Below, one piece after another: positions 8,821-17,858 of a stretch of 49,500 bases of DNA (the first letter of the stretch is position 1; the number at the start of each line of letters is the position of its first letter). The stretch spans positions 127,105-176,604 of the forward strand of contig JAAVID010000003.1 in the NCBI GenBank assembly GCA_014799395.1, read 5' to 3'. This DNA comes from Oscillospiraceae bacterium (GTDB lineage Bacteria; Bacillota; Clostridia; Oscillospirales; Ruminococcaceae). The translations under genes were made by a program, and so were the position numbers. Below the pieces are notes generated by a model that saw nothing but the letters and a program-made list of their open reading frames with translations, was not told the origin of the DNA and did no database searches.

Positions 8821-9559
8821 TTATCTCGCGGAGATAGCCGCCGCCGTTTCGGTAACAAATTCGGTAAATCCCTCGCGCTTGTGAGGGCGCTTATTTTTAG
8901 CGGTGATCTTATCTTCGGGAATATCGTCCGTGAATATCGCGGTATCCGCGGCGTTAAGCATAGGCACGTCCATAAGGCTGTCGCCCGCGCAGAAAATGTT
9001 TTCGCGGGTTATACCGATAAGCTCCGCGAGGCGTTCCACGGCGGCGCCCTTGTTCAGCCGCTTGGGGATAACGTACACCTTTTCGCCCGTCGCGAAGCAC
9101 TCGCAGCACTTGCCCACTCCGAGCCGCGCGAGCGTAAGCATGGGCTTTGCGCTCTTGGTGAACAGGAAAAATCCGTCCACGAACCGCACCTCAAAGCGCC
9201 TGTCGGGGTCGCGCTCCAGAAGCGCCCTGAACCGTGAGATCTCGTCCATAGCTTCTTTGAATATCTCCGCCGAGCGCTCCAGCCACGGACCGTCGGTCTC
9301 GCCGTTTATCAGAAGCGTTCCGCCGTTATCGCAGAGCGCGTATTCGGGCGCAAAGCCCTCCGGAAATTCAATGCGTCTGTACTGCTCGACACTTCGCGTG
9401 GTGACGGGAACGATGTTCCCGAGGTTCGGCAGCAGCTCCGCCTGTCTCGCGGTAACGCAGGAGATCTCTTCGCCGTCCTTACGTTCTATAACAATATCTC
9501 CGACCTTTTTGCGGCTCGCCGAAAAAATCAGTGTCCCGTCAAGGTCGGAGAAAAGAACG

Positions 9560-9573
<14 letters not shown>
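8821..9573 (-). CDS. HAD-superfamily phosphatase (sucrose-phosphatase-like subgroup)
   Basis: A 250-residue hydrolase. Motif I is FSDLDGT with nucleophile D10 and acid D12, the Lys region is 'KRLNKGAAVERLAELIGI', and motif IV is GDSLMDVPM near the C-terminus. The cap-containing layout resembles the Cof/sucrose-phosphatase type that acts on sugar phosphates. The start is read as TTG at 9573: an upstream frame open to 9642 would give an unconserved leader, whereas TTG has AGGA 8 bases before it and starts three codons before the motif. It overlaps the end of the adenosylhomocysteinase gene by 14 bases. Confidence 0.82.
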
Positions 9574-10804
<1,231 letters not shown>

Positions 10805-10837
10805 AATTGTACTCTCCTGTATTTTAATTTTTTAATT

Positions 10838-11242
10838 TTACAAGATCCTGCTCAAAAGTCCGCAAGCCACCACGGCGGCGTCCTTGCCGTCTTGCTTCAA
10901 GTGAAGCATGATCGGTCTCCCGGCTATCTGCGTTGAATTTTTGCCGTCAAGATATACCTGCATTGACGACATACCGTTCTTGTCCGAGATAACGTCGGGC
11001 AGCAAAAGCAGCTTTTCGCCCGGACTTTCACACAGCAAGCCCTCGTGAACGTGAAGCCCGAACTCGTTGTTTTCGGGCAGCTTGTCAAAATCCGCCTGCA
11101 CATAAATGCCGTCGGGCAGGAAATAAACGTATGCGTTCCCCTTGATGTCGGGATAATCCGCGCCGCCGAGAATTTCCGCTTCCAGAACGGGGCGCTCCCC
11201 GCTCATAAATGAAAAAGTCTGTACGTTGTCGTTAGCTTTCAT
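10838..11242 (-). CDS. Cu/Zn superoxide dismutase-like protein, degenerate metal site
   Basis: A 134-residue cytosolic protein without signal peptide. The fold signature is FGLHVHEG (His64, His66) followed by Cys71, and later GRPIMLHLKQDG (His114) and VACGLL (Cys127). These match two of the copper-binding histidines plus the last one, and the conserved disulfide pair. The segment that normally carries the bridging histidine, the zinc histidines and aspartate is replaced by 'SPGEKLLLLPDVISDKNG', with no histidine. Superoxide dismutation is therefore doubtful; a structural or chaperone-like role is possible. ATG 11242 follows GAGGTG. Confidence 0.7.
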   Translation of the reverse strand: MKANDNVQTFSFMSGERPVLEAEILGGADYPDIKGNAYVYFLPDGIYVQADFDKLPENNEFGLHVHEGLLCESPGEKLLLLPDVISDKNGMSSMQVYLDGKNSTQIAGRPIMLHLKQDGKDAAVVACGLLSRIL

Positions 11243-11281
11243 AAATAGTACACCTCACTTTACATAAAGTATATGCAAGCG

Positions 11282-11304
11282 GGTCTGTACATTTTCCTCA
11301 GACC
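11282..11304. promoter_or_regulatory. inverted repeat upstream of SOD-like gene
   Basis: GGTCTG (11282-11287) and CAGACC (11299-11304) form a 6-bp dyad with an 11-base spacer in the gap between the lipoprotein gene and the SOD-like gene. A TATACT that could be a -10 lies nearby on the minus strand, but no good -35 is at the right distance. Operator or weak hairpin. Confidence 0.3.
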
Positions 11305-11310
11305 GTCAAG

Positions 11311-12141
11311 TCAAAAAGCTGTCTTTTTCAGTTTTGACAGATCAAATCCCGCCGGTTCGGTGATAAGCTCGGAGGTAAGCGCCGGAACGCGAACATCGGT
11401 AAACCTATCATAGTACGCGTCATAAATTATGTCATATGTTTTTTTGTCGACAATGAAAGATTCGATAAAGATGTCACTCGATATTATACCTTTCTCCAAT
11501 TCATCTGTAAAGCTCTCGTCGATCTCAAGCAGATTATGATACTCTATCGCATAAAAGCCGTACTTCGAACCGTCGCGGTATTTTTCAATATCATCGTTCG
11601 AAAGATAGTGCTTTCCTTCATCCATCACCAATATCCGATCAATGCCCGCGTTGAATGCCTCGACCTCCTTCGCGGTAACGGTAAGGAAGTCGAAATACGT
11701 CGCTCCGCTGTTTCCGAGTCGCGTTATCATATAACTGTTCACTTCGGCGCCGTCGACCTCGGGCGAGAACCGATATTCGTTCCACATTTCACCGTCGCCG
11801 TCGGCGAGCAGATTTCCGTCAAGCATACTGCCGCTGTGCCACGCATTCATTCTCTCGACCTCACCTGCATTTATGGTGTAGATGTAATCGAGAGAGTTTC
11901 TGTCTTTGGTACACATAGTAATTATCATTTCGGCGTGTTCATCGCCCGTAAGCTCGGCAAAGGTCAGCTTGTACCCTATATGGTAATCGGGATTAAGCTC
12001 GAGAAAACTTTCGGCTTCGCTCTCAATGATCTTCTCATATAAAGCTCTGTCCTCATCACTGAGCGAAAACCCTTCGTCCGAACAGCCGCACATTATAACC
12101 GCCGCCGCCAAAACAAGAAAACCCACAGCGCACTTCATCAT
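11311..12141 (-). CDS. lipoprotein of unknown function
   Basis: A 276-residue exported lipoprotein, family not recognised. The N-terminus MMKCAVGFLVLAAAVIMCGC has a hydrophobic core and a lipobox-like MCGC. ATG 12141 (or the adjacent ATG 12138) is used because AAGGAAG lies 5 bases upstream and the DegV stop codon is only 2 bases away. The mature part is acidic and soluble ('LSDEDRALYEKIIESEAESFLE', 'FAELTGDEHAEMIITMCT'), with a repeat-protein-like look. The tight spacing to degV suggests cotranscription. Confidence 0.65.
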   Translation of the reverse strand: MMKCAVGFLVLAAAVIMCGCSDEGFSLSDEDRALYEKIIESEAESFLELNPDYHIGYKLTFAELTGDEHAEMIITMCTKDRNSLDYIYTINAGEVERMNAWHSGSMLDGNLLADGDGEMWNEYRFSPEVDGAEVNSYMITRLGNSGATYFDFLTVTAKEVEAFNAGIDRILVMDEGKHYLSNDDIEKYRDGSKYGFYAIEYHNLLEIDESFTDELEKGIISSDIFIESFIVDKKTYDIIYDAYYDRFTDVRVPALTSELITEPAGFDLSKLKKTAF

Positions 12142-12143
12142 CG

Positions 12144-12983
12144 TCACTTCCTTATAAATAAGATACCCAGCGTATCCTCGCCGCAGTGACAAGCCACCGT
12201 GCAGCCCGCGTCCGTCACGGCGATCTCCTTGAAGCTCTTGTACTTCTTTATCTCCTCCGCGGTAAAAGCGGTGTTTGCGGCGGCGGTGGTGTGGGTGATG
12301 AAGATAAGGTCGTCGTCGACTTCAACGTCGGTCAGTCTGTCCTTGACGTAGTCCGTTATCGTCTTTTCAATGCTTCCGCGGTACTTTTTGATGACCTTCA
12401 TTTTGCCGTCCTCAACCGCGATACAGGGCTTGAGCTTAAGCAGATTAGCCCCCAGCGCCGCGATAGATGAGCAGCGTCCGCCCTTGTGCAGATATTCGAT
12501 ATTTGCGACAAAGAACGTAGCGTCCACCTTGGGAATGATTTCGCCGAGCTTTGAGACTATCTCGTCCGCGGACAGCCCCTCCGCCGCCAGCTTAGCCGCG
12601 GAGACCGCCACCAAGCCCTCGCCCGTCGACAAATTCCGCGAATCCACAACGCGCACGTTCGGAAAATCCTCCGCCGCGATATTCGCGTTCTGATAGCAAG
12701 CCGAAAAGTCGGACGAAATAGTTATGATTACAAGCTCGTCATACCCCGCGAGCTGCTCCTTGAAGAAGTTCGTGAAATCATCGACGCTTACCGCCGAGGT
12801 CTTGCATAACCGCCCCGTGCTGCGGTAGTAAGCGAAAACGTCCTTCTGCCCGATCTCGAGACCGTCCTTTAGCGTTTCGTCGCCCTTGTTGACATACAGC
12901 GGAACAACGCTTATATCGTAGCGTTTTTTCAGCTCCTCGGACAGATCGCAGACGCTGTCCGCGCAAATTTTGACTTTACTCAT
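12144..12983 (-). CDS. DegV family fatty-acid-binding protein
   Basis: A 279-residue cytosolic protein. 'KICADSVCDLSEELKKRYDISVVPLYV' is the typical DegV opening, followed by 'CKTSAVSVDDF', 'VIITISSDFSACYQNA', 'VVDSRNLSTGEGLVAVSAAKLA' and 'EYLHKGGRCS'. Family members bind a fatty acid and, as FakB, present it to FakA kinase; no fakA is visible here. Length is normal. ATG 12983 follows GGAGGTT. The next gene begins 2 bases after its stop. Confidence 0.9.
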   Translation of the reverse strand: MSKVKICADSVCDLSEELKKRYDISVVPLYVNKGDETLKDGLEIGQKDVFAYYRSTGRLCKTSAVSVDDFTNFFKEQLAGYDELVIITISSDFSACYQNANIAAEDFPNVRVVDSRNLSTGEGLVAVSAAKLAAEGLSADEIVSKLGEIIPKVDATFFVANIEYLHKGGRCSSIAALGANLLKLKPCIAVEDGKMKVIKKYRGSIEKTITDYVKDRLTDVEVDDDLIFITHTTAAANTAFTAEEIKKYKSFKEIAVTDAGCTVACHCGEDTLGILFIRK

Positions 12984-12998
12984 AAAGCAACCTCCGAA

Positions 12999-13628
12999 TT
13001 AAACCTGAGCGGCTAAGGAGTTCAAAACCCTCTCCAGCTCCTCCTCAAGCGCGCCGTAAAACAGCGTGAACAGTATATCGCAGCTTCCGAGCAGGAACAA
13101 ATTCTTGTTGTTGACCGAAGCGAGAGCGGGAACGTACCCGTAAACGTACCCCTTGAACCACTCCGCGTCGTAAGCGGGAACGGGCTTGCCTAGCTTTACC
13201 ATACGGCGTATCTCCTCAAAGTCGTCCGCGATCGCGTTTTCGTAGTTTCCCGCGCCCTTGGCTATGACCATATCGAAAATGGTCTTGATCTGCTTGTCGT
13301 TGAGCGCGCCGCCCTTGGTCTTGATGTTCTTCAGCTCGGGAAGCCGCACCGCGAACGAGTACACCATAAGCGACAGAACGCGCTCGTATTCGGGAGAATT
13401 CATTTCCTTGCAGCGCTCCTTGTCGAGCTTTATGCCCGTGTTGTACAGGCAGGTGGTATCGGTGATATTTTTCAGCGCGATCTTGAAAATATCCTTTACG
13501 TTGATATTATAAAAATCCTTGTCCGCGATCATATAAATATACTTTACCGCGTTGAACAAGGACACGCCCGCCTTTACGACAGTATCCGAGATCATAGTGT
13601 AGGCGGTGCGCTCGCTGATAAATTCCAT
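12999..13628 (-). CDS. unrecognised 209-residue protein
   Basis: A soluble, mostly helical protein with no family I can name. It begins MEFISERTAYTMISDTVVKAG at ATG 13628, eight bases after GGAGG; a longer frame from 13661 would run through the leader hairpin and is not used. It contains two Tyr/Phe-rich helical stretches near the end ('WFKGYVYGYVPALASV', 'LFLLGSCDILFTLFYGALEEELE') that are hydrophobic but broken by charges. It is the first gene of the minus-strand series and has its own promoter and a stem-loop in the leader. Confidence 0.6.
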   Translation of the reverse strand: MEFISERTAYTMISDTVVKAGVSLFNAVKYIYMIADKDFYNINVKDIFKIALKNITDTTCLYNTGIKLDKERCKEMNSPEYERVLSLMVYSFAVRLPELKNIKTKGGALNDKQIKTIFDMVIAKGAGNYENAIADDFEEIRRMVKLGKPVPAYDAEWFKGYVYGYVPALASVNNKNLFLLGSCDILFTLFYGALEEELERVLNSLAAQV

Positions 13629-13650
13629 ATTTTTCCTCCGTCCTTTTATG

Positions 13651-13700
13651 AACCCGAACACATAGCCCGAAAGACAAGCGTTGGGCTATGTGGACAGGTT
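13651..13700 (-). promoter_or_regulatory. leader stem-loop before the 209-residue gene
   Basis: On the minus strand the leader contains CACATAGCCC (13692-13683) and GGGCTATGTG (13668-13659), a perfect 10-bp stem with a 14-base loop, closed further by AACC/GGTT at 13700-13697 and 13654-13651. It lies between the promoter and the start codon, about 25 bases before the ribosome binding site. No T-run follows, so it is not a classical terminator. Confidence 0.6.
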
Positions 13701-13728
13701 CTGTTTTTGCGAAAAAATCTACATTATT

Positions 13729-13757
13729 ATTATACATTTTTTTCTTGTATTTTGCAA
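13729..13757 (-). promoter_or_regulatory. sigma-A type promoter for minus-strand gene at 13628
   Basis: TTGCAA (13757-13752), 17-base spacer, TATAAT (13734-13729) on the minus strand. The leader to the ATG at 13628 is about 95 bases. Confidence 0.65.
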
Positions 13758-13886
13758 GAGATTTTTACACTTTTAAACAAAATAATATGTTTCTCTTTGA
13801 ATCCATACGGCGCACTCAGTCTCCGTCCCCTGCGGAGCGGGAGAAACAAGTCAAATTTCAATGCGATATTTTGTGCACATTGCCGA

Positions 13887-13957
13887 AAAAGGTTACAAAT
13901 TGTAACCTTTTCGTGAAAACTGTAACCTTTTTGTAACCGAATTGTAACCGCTTTGTA
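13887..13957. repeat. TTGTAAC repeat cluster (possible operator array)
   Basis: A perfect dyad AAAAGGTTACAA-A-TTGTAACCTTTT (13887-13911) is followed by CTGTAACC, TTGTAACC, TTGTAACC and TTGTAAT in direct orientation up to 13957, spaced about one DNA turn to 1.5 turns. The cluster ends 15 bases before the -35 of the plus-strand promoter at 13972. This is the layout of a multi-site operator. The rest of the 400-base divergent gap (13758-13886) holds a weak CTCCG/CGGAG hairpin and no gene. Confidence 0.6.
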
Positions 13958-13971
13958 ATTGCATTTCGGTG

Positions 13972-14001
13972 TTGACTGTGGTAAAATTGTAATTGTAAAA
14001 T
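13972..14001 (+). promoter_or_regulatory. promoter of the lipoprotein island
   Basis: TTGACT (13972-13977), 18-base spacer, TAAAAT (13996-14001), then GGGAGG and the ATG at 14025. It is directly downstream of the TTGTAAC cluster. Confidence 0.6.
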
Positions 14002-14024
14002 CATTCCAAAGGGAGGACATTTTT

Positions 14025-14453
14025 ATGACTAACATTTTTACCCGCAACCTGAAAAACAAAGCGGCGGCGCTTATTATCGGCGTTGTCGTTTTCGGCGTTC
14101 TGTATCTGCTTTCGCGCACCGTTCTTGAATCGGTCTACCTTTTTGAGTGGACGTCGCGTAATCTTTATTGTTACGTTTGGGTGCTCGCCGCCGCGCTTAT
14201 CGTTTTCGATAAGCTCATAGTTTCGTATTCCGTAACGCTCGGCAATCTGCTCGGCGTGGTTATCGGGCAGTATCTCGGGGATTTTATAAAAGCGCAGCGC
14301 GTCAAGGAGATAACTCCCGAGACTACTCCGGATATGGTACACGAGCTTTCCATGCACTACGGCGCGGGAATCTGGGCTATAACGGTTCTCGCCTGCTTAG
14401 CGGTCGGGATAACGGTTCAGATTATCACAAACAAGCGCAGAAAACGCGCTTAA
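14025..14453 (+). CDS. small integral membrane protein
   Basis: A 142-residue membrane protein, not recognised by family. Four hydrophobic segments are visible: 'ALIIGVVVFGVLYLLSRTVL', 'YCYVWVLAAALIVFDKLIV', 'VTLGNLLGVVIGQYLGDFI' and 'WAITVLACLAVGITVQII', ending in the basic tail KRRKRA. ATG 14025 follows GGGAGG with an 8-base spacer; the open frame upstream to 13959 crosses the promoter and is not used. It is the first gene after the TTGTAAC-regulated promoter, 25 bases before the first lipoprotein. Confidence 0.65.
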   Translation: MTNIFTRNLKNKAAALIIGVVVFGVLYLLSRTVLESVYLFEWTSRNLYCYVWVLAAALIVFDKLIVSYSVTLGNLLGVVIGQYLGDFIKAQRVKEITPETTPDMVHELSMHYGAGIWAITVLACLAVGITVQIITNKRRKRA

Positions 14454-14478
14454 AATACTAAACGTTAGGAGAATACTT

Positions 14479-15438
14479 ATGAAAAAATTTACGGCAATTA
14501 TCTGCGCACTTGCATTACTTACGGCATTAACGGGCTGTAACAACAATGAAACGTCGGGGAGCGTTTCCGAGAACACCGGCGTTTCCGCGCCCGAGAGCAC
14601 GACCGAAAACACGGAAAGCTCCGACAGCTCCGAAAATTCGGAAAGCACGCCCGAAAGCCCGAGCGTTCCCGAAAGCAATTCCGCGCAAGTTCCTCACAGC
14701 GAGCTTTCGGAGCAGGCGCGGGAAATACTGGAGAGATGTACGTTAGATTTGTCGCAGGTCAAGGGGATTGACGACGAGCCGCTTTCGGAGGAAGATATAG
14801 TTGACGCTTACGTCGATGAAAGGGTCGAGGCGGACTGCCTTGAATACGGCGTGGGATATTACCGTATCGCCAGACCGCTGTATTACTCCGAGACAGGCGC
14901 TGACTACGATACCATGAGTGAGCTGCTGTGGGAGAAAATGGACGAGTTTGAAGCCGATACGGGAGACGCGTCCCTAAAAAAAGCAAGGGTCGGGGATACG
15001 CTTGAAAACGGACTGACGGTCAAGGAGGCAAAGACTGTTATTTTCGGCGACGGCGGACTTTGCGAAAGCTATATCGCGCTTGACGGCGAATTAACACTGG
15101 AGGGCGTACTATTCCGCGAAATGCAGGATCACGATTATATGTTCCGCGCCCGCGACCTTACGTTTTCTCCCGACTGTACAAAGAGCTCCGTGCCCACGCT
15201 GTTTGGCGGTATTGATTTCGGATTTTATATAGATGAGGACGGAACTATTACAGTGGTCGTTATGGACGGCACGACATACTTCCTCGGCAATCTGGACGAG
15301 ATCGACTTTGATGAGCAGGGCATTTTCGGAGACGGAAGTGTTGCAAAGGTAAAAGTCACGGTCGACAATATCAAGATAGGGGTCGGCGCTATGCCTATCA
15401 GCGAGGCGGAGATCGTCGACATCGAGCGCATTGACTGA
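14479..15438 (+). CDS. lipoprotein with Ser/Glu/Thr-rich linker (paralog A)
   Basis: A 319-residue surface lipoprotein. Signal MKKFTAIICALALLTALTGC has lipobox LTGC. Residues about 21-80 are a low-complexity linker built from SENTGVSAPEST / TENTESSDSS / SESTPESPSV type repeats, which would hold the domain off the membrane. The folded part (about 85-319) is acidic and ends 'ISEAEIVDIERID', almost the same ending as paralog B next door. ATG 14479 follows AGGAGA. No family recognised for the mature domain. Confidence 0.7.
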   Translation: MKKFTAIICALALLTALTGCNNNETSGSVSENTGVSAPESTTENTESSDSSENSESTPESPSVPESNSAQVPHSELSEQAREILERCTLDLSQVKGIDDEPLSEEDIVDAYVDERVEADCLEYGVGYYRIARPLYYSETGADYDTMSELLWEKMDEFEADTGDASLKKARVGDTLENGLTVKEAKTVIFGDGGLCESYIALDGELTLEGVLFREMQDHDYMFRARDLTFSPDCTKSSVPTLFGGIDFGFYIDEDGTITVVVMDGTTYFLGNLDEIDFDEQGIFGDGSVAKVKVTVDNIKIGVGAMPISEAEIVDIERID

Positions 15439-15459
15439 CAATAACGGGAGGACATTATT

Positions 15460-16488
15460 ATGAAAAAATTAACCGCAATTATCTGCATATTGGCATTACT
15501 TACGGCATTCACGGGCTGTAATAACAACGAGACCTCGGACAGCTTTCCCGAGAACACCGGCGTTTCCGCGCCCGAAAGCACGACCGAAAACACGGAAAGC
15601 ACCGAAAATTCGGAAAGCACGCCCGAAAGCTCAAGCGTTCCCGAACAGCGGCTCAGCGATGAGGAGCTGGAGATGATCTCGAAATTGGAGGTACAGAGCT
15701 TTGTCGGCGTTGACGGCGAGACCGTTATGGCAACGGACGCGGCGGAGGTTTTCGACGCGGAGAAACCGCATAACGAGGTCGGAAGTCCGGGCTTTAAATT
15801 CGACAGCGTTACGGTCGGCGATGATGTGCTTGAGCTTGACGAGGACGGAAATTTCATTGAACACGAAAGGCTCTCTACCGTATTAAGATACGACTTCGCT
15901 TATATCAGATACTGCCGTCCGCTTTTTTATATTGGCGAAATGCTTGACAAGGACGTTGAGCAGCAGATGATAGACGAGCTTCCCGAGGACAAATGGTTCA
16001 AGGTGCGGGCGGGCGACAAGCTGGACTGCGGACTTACGGTCAAAAAGGCGGTCTATGAGCATTTCCCCGCCGAGACTTACGAGAATACAATAAGGGATAA
16101 CTACATAGAGTTCGACGGAGAGGTCACTCTTGAGGGAATAATGTCCGCCGTGAAAAACGACGACGCTTATCTGGTGAAGATGAACGATCTGACTTTCAGA
16201 CCCGACCCGACAAAGACAAGCGGCATTCCCGACTGCACACGGGCGTTGGATACCGAATATGTTATAAGCCGCGGAATGTACAACTCCGACGGAGATTATT
16301 ATCTCGCCGACGGATACGCCGCCTGGATAATCGGCACTGTTGACGATATTGACAGCGGCTACATTCTCGGCGACGACGATGTGGTGCGCGTAAAGGTCAC
16401 GCTGAAGAACGTTAAATACGGCGGCATTCTTTCCGTCGATCTGCCCGCGTTTTACGCCGAGATAACCGATATTGAGCGGATTGACTGA
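15460..16488 (+). CDS. lipoprotein with Ser/Glu/Thr-rich linker (paralog B)
   Basis: A 342-residue lipoprotein 21 bases after paralog A, with GGGAGG before ATG 15460. Its first 45 residues match A closely at both protein and DNA level (signal, LTGC-type lipobox 'AFTGC', NTGVSAPESTTENTES linker) and so does the C-terminus ('AEITDIERID'). Internal segments correspond ('VRAGDKLDCGLTVKKA' versus 'ARVGDTLENGLTVKEA', 'FDGEVTLEGIM' versus 'LDGELTLEGVL'), but most of the domain has diverged. Tandem duplication is clear; function unknown. Confidence 0.7.
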   Translation: MKKLTAIICILALLTAFTGCNNNETSDSFPENTGVSAPESTTENTESTENSESTPESSSVPEQRLSDEELEMISKLEVQSFVGVDGETVMATDAAEVFDAEKPHNEVGSPGFKFDSVTVGDDVLELDEDGNFIEHERLSTVLRYDFAYIRYCRPLFYIGEMLDKDVEQQMIDELPEDKWFKVRAGDKLDCGLTVKKAVYEHFPAETYENTIRDNYIEFDGEVTLEGIMSAVKNDDAYLVKMNDLTFRPDPTKTSGIPDCTRALDTEYVISRGMYNSDGDYYLADGYAAWIIGTVDDIDSGYILGDDDVVRVKVTLKNVKYGGILSVDLPAFYAEITDIERID

Positions 16489-16500
16489 CGGCGGGAGTTT

Positions 16501-16530
16501 ATGAAAAATCAGCCTCAAAGCCAACGGTAA
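16501..16530 (+). pseudogene. nine-codon remnant after the lipoprotein tandem
   Basis: GGGAG, then ATGAAAAATCAGCC and a stop after nine codons. The context (stop of paralog B, GACTGAC, purine-rich site, ATGAAAAA) repeats the junction between paralogs A and B. It may be the decayed start of a third tandem copy. It is too short to claim as a gene. Confidence 0.25.
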
Positions 16531-16589
16531 TTCACACAAAAGGAAGCAATGAGTTTGACATATTCTTGTCATATTCCACAAAGCTCGCC

Positions 16590-16614
16590 GATTTTCAAAA
16601 ATATTTTGAAAATC
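16590..16614. promoter_or_regulatory. perfect 11-bp inverted repeat upstream of propeller lipoprotein gene
   Basis: GATTTTCAAAA-ATA-TTTTGAAAATC. It lies 28 bases before a TATAAT at 16642-16647 that probably serves the gene at 16707; the -35 is not clear. It is AT-rich and has no T-run after it, so an operator is more likely than a terminator. The 218-base gap otherwise holds only the remnant at 16501. Confidence 0.45.
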
Positions 16615-16641
16615 GTGTCACAAAGGGTGTTCTGTTTTGCT

Positions 16642-16647
16642 TATAAT
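16642..16647 (+). promoter_or_regulatory. -10 element for gene at 16707
   Basis: TATAAT in the context GCTTATAATAG, 60 bases before the ATG at 16707. No convincing -35 at 16-18 bases, so activation or an alternative promoter geometry is possible. Confidence 0.4.
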
Positions 16648-16706
16648 AGTAGGATAGGAAAATTAAGAATCTCGGAGGATACCCTATCAAGGAAAGGAAT
16701 AAAAAT

Positions 16707-17858
16707 ATGAAAACCAAACGAATGATCCCCATAATTTCGGCGCTGCTTCTTCTGTCCGCGTGTTCGGGAGGGCAGGAGTCGTCCTCAAGCGAGCCGCCCG
16801 TATACAATAACGCGCAGTACTCCACAATGAGCGATCCGAGAGAGCACGAGGGAGCGGGCACACCCGAGAGCCCGAGCGTTTCGCAGGAGAGCACGGAGAG
16901 CGTATCGGACAATTCAACGGCTGACGTTCCCTCCACCATAGAACCGCCAGAATTCTCCGCGGTAAGCGTAAAGCAGATCGCCCGCGGAAACACCTTCGAG
17001 GAAAACGCGAGCTTCGGGCATTTCTGCGCCGTTGACAACGGATACTACTTTGTCGACTTGAACAACGGCTTCCTTTATTTTACCGACAAAAGCGGAAACA
17101 CGAAAACCGTGCTTGAGGATTATGTTCGGGCGTTAAATTATTATGACGGGTATTTGTACTACATAAAGGGAACGAAAAAAGAATTCCTTTCGGACGAGAC
17201 ATTTTACGCGGGGAGCATTTGGCGGCTCGACCCCGTTTCGGGCGAGGAGGTTCTCCTTATAGAAGTTCCCGAGAATTTGTCCTTGAACGTAAACGAATAC
17301 GGTATTTTCTGCGATCCGAAGAACGGCGGCGGTATAGCGCTGTACGATTTTGACGGGAATGAGCTGCGGATTATCTCCGATATAAACCAGGACATTTGTA
17401 TTATCGGAAACGCGATTTTATTAAGAAAATCCGACAAGACCGTGCTGTGCGATCTCGATACGGGGGAAGAGACCGATTTTCCGAGCGATCTGTCCTTTTC
17501 GGCGTGCACAGGAGATAAGTTGGTCTGCTTTTATATGAGCGATCCATGGGACAAGATAGTTCTGGATATGTCCACGGGCGAGGCGGCTGTGCTTCCCCAC
17601 TGCATGACGAACCAATTTACCGTATTAAACGGAGAACTGTACACCGTCGACACGCAAAATCTTTATCGCGTTGATTTTGAGAAAATGACATACGAAAGCA
17701 TTATCTCATATCCGTTAGGAAACGCCGTTTATTTTCTCGATCTTCACAGCGACGGCGAGCGGCTTTACACGGTAATGGGCAATAATCAGGCGAACGCTTA
17801 TCGGTATGCCGAGGTCGACATTGAAAACGGAGAACTGAAATATCCGGAGGGACAATGA
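16707..17858 (+). CDS. propeller-type lipoprotein
   Basis: A 383-residue lipoprotein. Signal MKTKRMIPIISALLLLSACS (lipobox LSAC), then a Ser/Glu-rich linker to about residue 75, then repeated beta-strand units such as 'YYFVDLNNGFLYFTDKSGN', 'YDGYLYYIKGT' and 'GSIWRLDPVSGEEVLL', consistent with a beta-propeller of the DUF5050 kind. It is related in style to the protein at 28-1101. An AAGGAA motif precedes the ATG. The stop overlaps the next gene's ATG in an ATGA junction, so the two are made together. Confidence 0.68.
   Translation: MKTKRMIPIISALLLLSACSGGQESSSSEPPVYNNAQYSTMSDPREHEGAGTPESPSVSQESTESVSDNSTADVPSTIEPPEFSAVSVKQIARGNTFEENASFGHFCAVDNGYYFVDLNNGFLYFTDKSGNTKTVLEDYVRALNYYDGYLYYIKGTKKEFLSDETFYAGSIWRLDPVSGEEVLLIEVPENLSLNVNEYGIFCDPKNGGGIALYDFDGNELRIISDINQDICIIGNAILLRKSDKTVLCDLDTGEETDFPSDLSFSACTGDKLVCFYMSDPWDKIVLDMSTGEAAVLPHCMTNQFTVLNGELYTVDTQNLYRVDFEKMTYESIISYPLGNAVYFLDLHSDGERLYTVMGNNQANAYRYAEVDIENGELKYPEGQ

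Noticed and set aside
10805-10837. SAH riboswitch upstream of ahcY
   Set aside because: The gap is only 33 bases, AT-rich, without room for the fold.
12180-12470. Plus-strand open frame within degV
   Set aside because: Antisense frame with no start signal; degV is clear on the other strand.
13887-13957. CRISPR-like array of TTGTAAC repeats
   Set aside because: Repeats are 7-8 bases with short irregular spacing, far too small for a CRISPR array, and no cas genes are present.
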